Positions 7,076 through 12,774 of a stretch of DNA of 12,774 nt are shown here, in pieces; position 1 is the stretch's first letter, and every line of letters begins with the position of its first letter. Location: the NCBI GenBank assembly GCA_945927915.1, contig CAMEMX010000026.1, forward strand, positions 1 through 12,774, read 5' to 3'. The notes below the pieces were generated by a model. It was not told the origin of the DNA, searched no databases, and saw only the letters and a list, made by a program, of their open reading frames with translations. The DNA is from an uncultured Clostridia bacterium (lineage in GTDB: Bacteria > Bacillota > Clostridia > Oscillospirales > Oscillospiraceae). The translations under genes were made by a program, and so were the position numbers.

Positions 7076-7892
7076 AGATCTCCTCCGATACCGCCCGCAG
7101 CTCCGCGGCAAAGGCGAACCGCCCGAAATAATCGAAGGTCGGCGCGCACTTCTCGCAGACGAAGGCGTAGTAGCCGTTGCGCGGCAGGCCGGGCGTGAGC
7201 AAAAGCGCCTCGGCCTTATCCAGATAAGCCGTAACGAGCGCATCGGATTCCAGAAGCCCCAGCTCCTGCGCGGCAAGGTCAGCCATGTTCAGGTAAGTGA
7301 TTGCGGCCTCCGCCTCGCCGTGTTCGACCCGCGCCATGACCGAAAGCGCCCTGCGGTAGCAGTCCTCCGCCTCGCGGAAGCGGTGCAGATCGGCAAGGGC
7401 CAGCGCCATGTTGTTGTAAAGCCCGCCCAGACGGGCGTCGTCTGCGGGCAGCTCCCTTTCATAGATCTCCCGCGCGGCGGCATAGAGCGGCAGGGCGTCC
7501 GCCGCCATGCCGAAGGCCTTATAGACCGTTGCGGCGTTGACGAAGGTAGTCGCCGCCGTCAGCGTGCCCTGCAGTCCCAGCGAAGCCAGCAGGGAAAGCC
7601 CGCGCCGGACGGCTGCGAGCGCTTCTTCACGCTTGCCGCGCTTGCGGTAAAGCCCCATCTGCTCGTTCAGAACGCCGAGGGCGCCACGCTCGTCGTTGCC
7701 GGCCTGCGCCTCGGCAAGCCAGAAGCGCAGGTGCCGTTCGGCGGCGTCGTAGTCGTTGCGGTCAAGGTAGGCGTTGAGCCTGTCCGTCATGCGGCGCAGG
7801 TCGATGGGACGCACCGGACGCTTGCCGTCCAGCCCGTCTGTGCACAGCGGGCAGGACGGCTCGGCGTAATCCTCGCGTTTGAGCGCGCCCAT
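7062..7892 (-). CDS. TPR-repeat protein with terminal CxxC pairs
   Basis: The 276-residue product is mostly alpha-helical with tetratricopeptide-like repeats. The clearest are about 118-149 and 156-189, each with the alternating small and aromatic residues of TPR helices. A CPLC pair lies at Cys14 and Cys17 and a CEKC pair at Cys246 and Cys249; together they could make one four-Cys zinc or iron site holding the ends of the repeat domain, which is an inference. No signal peptide or membrane segment is seen, so it should be cytosolic, probably a protein-interaction adaptor. The start follows the flavodiiron stop by a single base (TGA G ATG) and lacks a strong Shine-Dalgarno site, so it likely depends on translational coupling. 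It also overlaps the DUF4037 gene by 14 bases. The partner protein is unknown; the DUF4037 protein is the obvious candidate. Confidence 0.82.
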   Translation of the reverse strand: MGALKREDYAEPSCPLCTDGLDGKRPVRPIDLRRMTDRLNAYLDRNDYDAAERHLRFWLAEAQAGNDERGALGVLNEQMGLYRKRGKREEALAAVRRGLSLLASLGLQGTLTAATTFVNAATVYKAFGMAADALPLYAAAREIYERELPADDARLGGLYNNMALALADLHRFREAEDCYRRALSVMARVEHGEAEAAITYLNMADLAAQELGLLESDALVTAYLDKAEALLLTPGLPRNGYYAFVCEKCAPTFDYFGRFAFAAELRAVSEEIYARN

Positions 7893-7893
7893 C

Positions 7894-9693
7894 TCAGGCG
7901 ATCGGCTCGAAGTCCGCGGCGCCGTGCTTGCACAGCGGGCAGATGAAATCCTCGGGCAGCTCGTCGCCCTCGTAGACATAGCCGCAGACCTTGCAGACGT
8001 AGCCCTTCTTGCCCTCGGTAGCGGGCTTCGGCTTGACGTTCTTCTGATAATAGGTGTAGGTCATCGTCTCGAGGTTCGACAGGACACGCGCTTCGGTGAT
8101 GCTGCAGATGAACATCCCGTGCGTGCCGAGGTCGACATACTGCTCGACCTTCAGAGACAGGAAAGAGTTAATGTAACGCGGCAGGAAGACCAGACCGTTG
8201 TCCGAACGCAGGGGCGTCTCGCCCGCAAACTTGTCGACGTTGCGGCCGCTGCGGAAGCCGTAGCACTCGAAGACGGAGAACGGCGCGTCGACGGACAGGC
8301 AGTTGAGGTTCATGATGCCGGTCTGGCGGATGACGTGGTGGGAGTAGTTCTGCTTGTTGATCGTCACGGCGACGCGGTTGGGCGTGTTCGTCACCTGCGA
8401 GACGGTGTTGACGATCAGGCCGTTGTCGCGCTTGCCGTCGTTGGAGGTGACGACATACAGGCCGTAGCCGATGTTGAACAGGGCGGTGAGGTCGTTTTTG
8501 TTGGCGGTGCTGTCCTGCTGGGCGAGGTAATCGCGGCACAGCTCGTTTGCGAGCTTTTCAAGCTGCTCCTTGCTCTCGTCGTTCAGCGCCGAACGGATAT
8601 GCACGGTGGTGTCCGTGAAGGTCAGGTTCTCGCATTCGGCCAGCATATTGCGCATGGTCTTCGCGGCGATGGGCGCCCAGCTTCCGTTTTCGATGAGGCC
8701 CACGGTGCGGTTGCGGAAATTGCGCTCGGTCAGGTGGTCGATGAAGGTGCGCATGAAGGGGAAAATGCCGGCGTTGTAGGTGGTCGTGGCGAGGACGAGA
8801 CGGCCGTAGCGGAACGCGTCCTCGACGGCCTCTGCCATGTCGGTGCGGGCGAGGTCATGCACGACGACCTTCGGGCAGCCCTTGGCCTTCAGCTTTTCGG
8901 CCAGCAGCTCGACGGCCTTGCGGGTGTGGCCGTAGACGGAGGTGTAGGCGATGACGATGCCCTCGCTCTCGACGTCGTAGGACGACCAGGTCTGATACAG
9001 GCCGAGATAATAGCCGAGATTTTCCGTAAGGATGGGGCCGTGCAGCGGGAGGATCTTCTGAATGTCGAGCGTGGCGGCCTTTTTCAGCAGCGCCTGCACC
9101 TGCGCGCCGTACTTGCCGACGATGCCGATGTAGTATCTGCGCGCCTCGCAGGCCCAGTCCTCCTCCACGTCGAGGGCGCCGAACTTGCCGAAGCCGTCGG
9201 CGGAGAAGAGCACCTTGTCCAGCGAATCATAGGTCACGATGACCTCGGGCCAATGCACCATCGGCGCGGTGACGAAGGTCAGCGTGTGCTTGCCGAGGCA
9301 AAGCGTCGAGCCCTCGCCCACGACGACGCGGCGGTCGGCATAATCCGTGCCGAAGAAATTCTGCATCATGGCGAACGCCTTGGCGGACGAGACGATCGTC
9401 GCGTCGGTGTAGAGCTTCATAAACTCGGCGATGTTGGCGGAGTGATCCGGCTCCATGTGCTGCACGATCAGGTAGTCGGGCTTGCGGTCGCCGAGGGCGT
9501 TCTGGATGTTGTCGAGCCATTCGTGGGTAAAGCGGGCGTCGACCGTGTCCATGATGGCGACCTTCTCGTCGACGATGGCGTAGGAGTTGTACGCCATGCC
9601 GTTCGGCACGACATACTGCCCTTCGAACAGATCGACCTCATGGTCGTTGACGCCGAGATAAAGGATGGTATCGGTGATCTTTTTGTTGTTCAT
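7894..9693 (-). CDS. Multidomain flavodiiron protein: FprA core, flavin reductase and rubredoxin domains
   Basis: This 599-residue cytosolic enzyme is expected to reduce O2 to water (or NO to N2O), protecting an anaerobe. The order is: metallo-beta-lactamase-like diiron domain (about 1-240), flavodoxin domain (246-390, FMN loop TSVYGHTR at 251-258), flavin reductase-like domain (about 401-550) and C-terminal rubredoxin (565-598). All usual diiron ligands can be placed: His79, Glu81, Asp83 and His84 (HMEPDH), His147 (VHWPE), Asp166 (SADGFG) and His218 (LPLHGP). Rubredoxin iron ligands are the CKVC (567-570) and CPLC (585-588) pairs. Having both a flavin reductase and a rubredoxin on one chain suggests a self-contained electron path from NAD(P)H, though the physiological donor is not visible. 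ATG at 9693 has AAAGGAG seven bases upstream. It leads a three-gene operon with the TPR and DUF4037 genes, under its own near-consensus promoter. Confidence 0.95.
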   Translation of the reverse strand: MNNKKITDTILYLGVNDHEVDLFEGQYVVPNGMAYNSYAIVDEKVAIMDTVDARFTHEWLDNIQNALGDRKPDYLIVQHMEPDHSANIAEFMKLYTDATIVSSAKAFAMMQNFFGTDYADRRVVVGEGSTLCLGKHTLTFVTAPMVHWPEVIVTYDSLDKVLFSADGFGKFGALDVEEDWACEARRYYIGIVGKYGAQVQALLKKAATLDIQKILPLHGPILTENLGYYLGLYQTWSSYDVESEGIVIAYTSVYGHTRKAVELLAEKLKAKGCPKVVVHDLARTDMAEAVEDAFRYGRLVLATTTYNAGIFPFMRTFIDHLTERNFRNRTVGLIENGSWAPIAAKTMRNMLAECENLTFTDTTVHIRSALNDESKEQLEKLANELCRDYLAQQDSTANKNDLTALFNIGYGLYVVTSNDGKRDNGLIVNTVSQVTNTPNRVAVTINKQNYSHHVIRQTGIMNLNCLSVDAPFSVFECYGFRSGRNVDKFAGETPLRSDNGLVFLPRYINSFLSLKVEQYVDLGTHGMFICSITEARVLSNLETMTYTYYQKNVKPKPATEGKKGYVCKVCGYVYEGDELPEDFICPLCKHGAADFEPIA

Positions 9694-9727
9694 TGAAATG
9701 CTCCTTTGCATATATCTTTGTGAGAAT

Positions 9728-9756
9728 ATCATACCCGATTCCGCCTTTGAAGTCAA
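9728..9756 (-). promoter_or_regulatory. Sigma-A promoter of the flavodiiron operon
   Basis: On the minus strand TTGACT (9751-9756) is separated by exactly 17 bases from TATGAT (9728-9733). The start near 9721 gives a leader of about 28 bases containing the Shine-Dalgarno site. The -35 box is five of six to consensus, so strong basal expression is expected. Confidence 0.85.
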
Positions 9757-9770
9757 CCCGCACGGGGCAC

Positions 9771-9796
9771 TGCCCGGCTCCTGCCGGGCAAATTTT
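9771..9796 (+). terminator. Plus-oriented terminator-like hairpin without a plus-strand gene
   Basis: TGCCCGGC (9771-9778) and GCCGGGCA (9783-9790) form a perfect 8-bp stem with a TCCT loop, followed by AATTTTTAT on the plus strand. No plus-strand gene lies upstream. It faces the minus-strand terminator just to its right, across a shared AT-rich centre. It may stop antisense transcription. Confidence 0.55.
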
Positions 9797-9799
9797 TAT

Positions 9800-9836
9800 A
9801 AAAAAACGGGCTGTCCGTCGTCGTGCGGACAGCCCG
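9800..9836 (-). terminator. Rho-independent terminator of the Cys-rich/radical SAM operon
   Basis: Read on the minus strand, an 11-bp stem (9826-9836 with 9807-9817) and 8-base loop is followed directly by seven T residues (9800-9806 region). It begins eight bases after the radical SAM stop codon. It separates this operon from the flavodiiron promoter. Confidence 0.92.
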
Positions 9837-9843
9837 GGAAGAA

Positions 9844-10470
9844 TTATGAGGAGACGACCTCGCGGCGGATATAGGAAAAGCGCTCGATGCGCGTTACACC
9901 CATCTGCCGCAGCAGCCGCTCGCTTTCGTCGCAGTCTGCTTGTGTGTTGCATTCCGGGATCAGCGGCACGCGCACCAGAAGCCGCTCCGGCCCGACGTTT
10001 TCCAGCAAAAAGGCCAGATTCTCCCGGACGAGCCGCGCATCTGCGCCCGTATAGCGGCGGTAGATCTCAGGATTCATGTCCTTGATGTCGATGATGAAGC
10101 CGTCCACCGTTTCCGCCGCGGACGCGACAAGCGCGCGGGGAACGTGCAGCGACGTCTCGGCGTAAATGCGCCACGCGTCGCCGCAGCGCTTCCGAAAAGC
10201 CTGCAAAAACGCCGCATGCAGCAGGCTTTCGCCGCCGCCGAAGGTCACGCCGCCGCCCGTCGCGCGAAAATAGAGGTCGTCGATCCTGACGCGGTCGTAA
10301 AGAGCCTGCGCGGTGACGGGCGTCGGCTTTTCGCGCAGCACGGCGGCGTTGAGGCACCATCGGCACGCAAGCGGACAGCCCGCACCCGCGACCAGCGTCG
10401 TCACGCCCTCGCCGTCGACCTCCATGCGCAGGCGCGCGATGCGCAGCAGCGGGAACAGCGGCTCAGTCAT
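9844..10470 (-). CDS. Compact radical SAM protein, PFL-activase-like
   Basis: The 208-residue product has the radical SAM cluster motif CxxxCxxC (Cys32, Cys36, Cys39 in GCPLACRWCLN), a Gly-rich AdoMet motif (GGGVTFGGGES, 72-82), ETSLHV (105-110), DIKDMN (128-133) and RVPLIPECN (167-175). Order and motifs are those of glycyl-radical-enzyme activases. However, it is short, lacks the ferredoxin-type insert with extra Cys motifs found in many of those activases, and no glycyl radical enzyme is seen in the window. ATG at 10470 has GGAGGAA four bases upstream and overlaps the preceding Cys-rich gene by eight bases (start ATGACTGA contains the upstream TGA), so the pair is very likely translated together. 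The substrate is unknown; the upstream protein is a candidate partner or substrate. Extra cysteines at 96, 174 and 180 do not form an obvious second cluster motif. Confidence 0.88.
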   Translation of the reverse strand: MTEPLFPLLRIARLRMEVDGEGVTTLVAGAGCPLACRWCLNAAVLREKPTPVTAQALYDRVRIDDLYFRATGGGVTFGGGESLLHAAFLQAFRKRCGDAWRIYAETSLHVPRALVASAAETVDGFIIDIKDMNPEIYRRYTGADARLVRENLAFLLENVGPERLLVRVPLIPECNTQADCDESERLLRQMGVTRIERFSYIRREVVSS

Positions 10471-10975
10471 CCGCTTCCTCCGGCGCATCGACAGGCGCAT
10501 CCGTCTCGTCCGGAATATAGGCGACGTCCCCGGCCAGCTCGAACGGCTCCTCCGTCGGCTGGGGCGGGATCTCGGCGTCGGTGCTCGGCTCCGGCAGCTC
10601 TCCGTCAAGCTCGGTAGCTTCTTCCGTCATCGGTACGATCCCGACGACCTGATAGATGTCCTCCTCCGTCTGCCGGGTGTTCTCCGTCATCAGCGCCGTG
10701 CTCTCAGACGATGCCTCAGGTGTCTGCGGCGCGGGGCAGCCCGTCAGAGACGCGAGCAATCCCGCAGCAAGCGCAGCCACCGTGACGCGCTTGCCCAGCG
10801 ACTGCCTTTGTGCAAGCTGCTGCTCCAGATAGCGCACCTCCTGCTCGCACGTCGGGCAGGTGCCGCTGCACGTTCCCTGATGGGTGCATTCCCGCGTGAC
10901 GAGCGGGATGTCGTTCTCGTCGGCGATGGCCTGCCGGATCTGCTTCAGAATTTTGCATTTGCTCTTTCCCTGCAT
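10463..10975 (-). CDS. Cys-rich membrane/lipoprotein-like protein with acidic tail, radical SAM partner
   Basis: I recognise the general pattern but no established function. The 170-residue protein has three parts. Residues 1-60 are charged and soluble-looking with a C-x5-C-x3-C-x2-C cluster (Cys30, 36, 40, 43; CTHQGTCSGTCPTC), apt for a metal or iron-sulfur site, plus Cys7. Residues 62-80 form one hydrophobic helix ending LTGC, a lipobox with Cys80. Residues 81-170 form a Pro/Thr tail that is strongly acidic (about 26 Asp/Glu, one Arg) and contains three loose copies of an [E/Q]-[L/V]-x-G unit (109-115, 122-128, 146-155). If the helix is a signal anchor, the Cys cluster is cytosolic and the tail outside. 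ATG at 10975 has GGAAGGAAG nine bases upstream. It overlaps the radical SAM gene by eight bases. Alternatives are a regulatory scaffold or a modified substrate of that enzyme. Confidence 0.82.
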   Translation of the reverse strand: MQGKSKCKILKQIRQAIADENDIPLVTRECTHQGTCSGTCPTCEQEVRYLEQQLAQRQSLGKRVTVAALAAGLLASLTGCPAPQTPEASSESTALMTENTRQTEEDIYQVVGIVPMTEEATELDGELPEPSTDAEIPPQPTEEPFELAGDVAYIPDETDAPVDAPEEADD

Positions 10976-10999
10976 GATGCGTCACTTCCTTCCGCATGG

Positions 11000-11005
11000 G
11001 TTATA
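11000..11005 (-). promoter_or_regulatory. Possible -10 box of the Cys-rich/radical SAM operon
   Basis: TATAAC on the minus strand lies 25 bases before the Cys-rich gene start. No acceptable -35 box is found 16 to 18 bases upstream, and the predicted leader would be only about 18 bases. The real promoter may differ or need an activator. Confidence 0.3.
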
Positions 11006-11019
11006 CTGCCAATTGGACG

Positions 11020-11046
11020 GAAGCCCGGGGAAAAAGTTCCCGCTTC
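11020..11046. repeat. Interrupted inverted repeat between divergent transcription units
   Basis: GAAGC, a CCG bulge and GGGAA on the left match TTCCC and GCTTC on the right around an AAAG loop. It lies between the possible minus-strand -10 box and the plus-strand riboswitch promoter. It could be an operator or a hairpin in either orientation; there is no T-run, so it is not a terminator. Confidence 0.35.
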
Positions 11047-11085
11047 GGTGCGGCTTTGCGCAAAAAAATATTTGCCCGAAATCTC

Positions 11086-11114
11086 TTGACAGGGCATTTG
11101 CGGCATGATATACT
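11086..11114 (+). promoter_or_regulatory. Near-consensus sigma-A promoter of the riboswitch-flotillin unit
   Basis: A perfect TTGACA (11086-11091), 17-base spacer and TATACT (11109-11114) with a TG extended -10 element (11106-11107). The predicted start near 11121 is just before the first paired bases of the riboswitch, as expected. Confidence 0.9.
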
Positions 11115-11123
11115 AATTCCATC

Positions 11124-11222
11124 GAAAGGGAGTAGTTGCACCGCGTTTGGCGGTGTTGTCTCCGTCATCATCACGGCTCCGGCCTGGCGGGACAGATCTC
11201 GAAAAGATTCAACAAGACTTTT
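11124..11222 (+). ncRNA. yybP-ykoY family riboswitch (Mn2+-sensing)
   Basis: The order of conserved pieces matches the yybP-ykoY aptamer. GAAAG (11124-11128) pairs with CUUUU (11218-11222) as P1. It is followed by the hallmark GGGAGUAG (11128-11135) and a P2 hairpin (CACCGC with GCGGUG, 11139-11155). A P3 helix (UGUCUC with GGGACA) encloses the conserved CGUCA loop near 11163, and the GGCCUGGC segment follows. A P4 hairpin (AUCU with AGAU around 11196-11208) comes next, then the 3' signature AACAAGACUUUU (11211-11222). The family binds Mn2+ and normally turns downstream genes on at high Mn2+. Here the 3' strand of P1 is also the first strand of a terminator, so ligand-stabilised P1 would prevent termination, as in known ON switches. 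Covariance scoring is not available here, but the match is strong. Confidence 0.92.
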
Positions 11223-11256
11223 ATCGCACCATCCGTGTGGTAAAAGTCTTTTTTTG
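11214..11256 (+). terminator. Terminator hairpin forming the riboswitch expression platform
   Basis: AAGACTTTTA (11214-11223) pairs perfectly with TAAAAGTCTT (11241-11250), with inner CAC/GTG pairing, followed by a run of T residues to 11255. The left strand overlaps P1 and the 3' signature of the aptamer, so folding of aptamer and terminator are mutually exclusive. Confidence 0.92.
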
Positions 11257-11321
11257 TTCCCTTTTGTGCGCGCGCAAGTCCACCCGTCCAAAACATATAC
11301 ATAGAAAAAAGGAGGATTCGT

Positions 11322-12731
11322 ATGCTTGAAACATTACTTCGCCCCGTTGTCATCATCCCCGTAATCGCCGCAATTTTGCTGATCCTGCTGCTGATCGCCG
11401 GCTATCTGAAGGCACCTCCCGACACCGCCTACATCATCTCCGGCCTCGGCAAACGCCGCATCCTCATCGGCAAGGCCGGCTGGCGCGTGCCCTTCTTCGA
11501 GCGCGTGGATAAGATCTCCCTGCGCGTCATGCAGGTCGACGTCAAGACGTCCGAGGCCGTTCCCACGAACGAGTTCATCAACGTCAGCGTTGACGGCGTC
11601 GCCAACGTCAAGGTCTCGTCCGACCCGACGCTGCTGCTGCGTGCGTCGGAAGCGCTGCTGGGCATGAACCGCGCAGAGCTTGTCTCGCTCGTCACGCAGG
11701 TGCTTGAGGGCAATATGCGTGAGATCGTCGGCTCGGTCGGTCTGAAGGAAATGGTGCAGGATCGCCAGGGTGTTGCGAAAAAGATCACCGAAAACGTCGT
11801 GCCCGATATGCAGAAGCTCGGCATTGAGGTCGTCAACTTCAACATCCAGAGCTTCCGCGACAACGCCGGCACGATCGAAAACATGGGCATCGACAACGTC
11901 GAGCAGATCCGCAAGAACGCCCAGATCGCCAAGGCCAACGCCCAGCGCGACATCGCCATCGCCACGGCAGAGGCGCAGCAGCAGGCAAACGCCATCAAGG
12001 TCGAGGCCGACAAGAAGATCGCCGAGCAGAACGCCGCACTGAGCGTCCAGCAGGCGGAGATGCAGGTCATGGCAGACTCCAAGAAGGCGGAGGCCGACGC
12101 CGCATACTCCATCCAGCAGGAAAATCAGCGCAAGACTATCGAAATCTCCCGCGCCAACGCAGACATCGCCCGCCGCGAAAAAGAGGCGGAGCTGGCCGAG
12201 AAGGAGATCGCCCTGCGCGAGCGTAAGCTCGACGCCGAGATCCGCAAGCAGGCCGACGCCATGAAATACAAGGCGGAAAAAGAGGCCGAGGCCGAGCTGA
12301 TCAAGCGTCAGCGCGAGGCCGAGGCGAAGAAGTACGAGGCGCTCCAGGAGGCCGAGGCCCGCAAGGCCGAGGCGGAGGCACTGCGCTTTGCCATGGAGCA
12401 GGAGGCCGAGGGCATCCGCGCCAAGGGCATCGCGGAGGCGGAGGCTATCGAGAAGAAGGCCGAGGCGCAGAAGAAGATGGGCGAGGCGTCCATCCTCGAA
12501 ATGTACCTCAACGCCCTGCCTGAGGTCGTCAAGGGCGCGGCTGCGCCGCTGTCGCAGACGGACAAGATCGTCATGTACGGCGACGGCAACGCCACGCGCC
12601 TCATCAAGGACGTCATGGGCAGCGCCAATCAGGTCGTCGACGGCCTGAAGGAGTCCACTGGCATCGACCTGCAGGCGCTCGTCGCGGGCTTTGCCGGCGG
12701 CAAGGCTGCGCAGAGCACCGACAACGAATAA
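11322..12731 (+). CDS. Flotillin-like SPFH domain protein
   Basis: The 469-residue protein has an N-terminal membrane helix (about 8-28), then an SPFH domain (about 32-200: GKAGWRVPFFERVDKISL at 50-67, VPTNEFINVSVDGVANVKV at 80-98). A very long Ala/Glu/Lys-rich coiled coil (about 200-390) follows, then a C-terminal oligomerisation-like region (NALPEVVKGAAAPL and DKIVMYGDG). This is the bacterial flotillin (FloT/YuaG) plan at normal length. Flotillins organise membrane microdomains and affect membrane fluidity, secretion and protease placement; a specific role here is not known. ATG at 11322 has GGAGG six bases upstream, and an upstream terminator-riboswitch gives it likely Mn2+ control. No NfeD-like partner gene is in the window, but the gene ends close to its right edge. 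A terminator follows 16 bases after the stop, so it is probably monocistronic. Confidence 0.93.
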   Translation: MLETLLRPVVIIPVIAAILLILLLIAGYLKAPPDTAYIISGLGKRRILIGKAGWRVPFFERVDKISLRVMQVDVKTSEAVPTNEFINVSVDGVANVKVSSDPTLLLRASEALLGMNRAELVSLVTQVLEGNMREIVGSVGLKEMVQDRQGVAKKITENVVPDMQKLGIEVVNFNIQSFRDNAGTIENMGIDNVEQIRKNAQIAKANAQRDIAIATAEAQQQANAIKVEADKKIAEQNAALSVQQAEMQVMADSKKAEADAAYSIQQENQRKTIEISRANADIARREKEAELAEKEIALRERKLDAEIRKQADAMKYKAEKEAEAELIKRQREAEAKKYEALQEAEARKAEAEALRFAMEQEAEGIRAKGIAEAEAIEKKAEAQKKMGEASILEMYLNALPEVVKGAAAPLSQTDKIVMYGDGNATRLIKDVMGSANQVVDGLKESTGIDLQALVAGFAGGKAAQSTDNE

Positions 12732-12746
12732 TTCCATACCCCGCAG

Positions 12747-12774
12747 GAGGGACGCCGCCCGGCGTCCCTCTTTG
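12747..12774 (+). terminator. Rho-independent terminator of the flotillin gene (cut by window end)
   Basis: A 10-bp stem (12747-12756 with 12761-12770) and GCCC loop is followed by TTTG, where the window ends. The T-run may continue past the edge. Confidence 0.8.

Noticed and set aside
7879..9696. 605-codon open frame on the plus strand
   Set aside because: It is antisense to the flavodiiron gene, whose domains and ligands are all intact on the minus strand.
11147..11329. Small open frames across the riboswitch region
   Set aside because: They overlap the aptamer and terminator, lack ribosome sites and have no recognisable content.
11334..12737. 467-codon open frame on the minus strand
   Set aside because: It is antisense to the flotillin gene; its Leu/Asp/Gly-rich translation mirrors the Ala/Glu/Lys coiled coil.

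Overview
The window looks like a chromosomal piece of a GC-rich anaerobic Firmicute, most likely a gut Clostridium relative of the Oscillospirales type. This is inferred from Bacillota-style strong Shine-Dalgarno sites, sigma-A promoters with 17-base spacers, a flavodiiron oxygen-reduction protein, an EF-G-like paralogue, a compact radical SAM activase-like enzyme paired with a Cys-rich lipoprotein, and a yybP-ykoY riboswitch. No mobile element, CRISPR array, tRNA or rRNA was seen. The genes look like ordinary resident chromosome rather than a recently acquired island.

Layout. (1) 1-1411: the 5' end of ftsH (minus, cut by the window edge) diverges from rlmB (plus) across an AT-rich gap with a good promoter for each. 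(2) 1418-3406: a 662-residue membrane protein co-transcribed with rlmB. It keeps the membrane plan of a heavy-metal P-type ATPase but has lost the catalytic motifs. (3) 3587-6093: an EF-G-like translation GTPase with its own promoter and terminator, followed closely by a MmcQ/YjbR family protein. A bidirectional terminator ends this unit. (4) 9756-6131, minus strand: a three-gene operon of a flavodiiron protein fused to flavin reductase and rubredoxin domains, a TPR protein with two CxxC pairs, and a DUF4037 nucleotidyltransferase-like protein. (5) 10975-9844, minus strand: a two-gene operon of a Cys-rich, acidic, lipobox-containing membrane protein and a small radical SAM enzyme, ended by a strong terminator. 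(6) 11086-12770: a near-consensus promoter, a yybP-ykoY (manganese-sensing family) riboswitch with an overlapping terminator, and a flotillin/SPFH gene with its own terminator.

The most interesting points are the flotillin gene placed behind a Mn2+-family riboswitch, the Cys-rich lipoprotein/radical SAM pair whose job is unknown to me, and the degenerate P-type ATPase. FtsH, flotillin and the pseudo-ATPase are all membrane-associated and possibly metal- or quality-control-related, but the sequence does not show that they work together.
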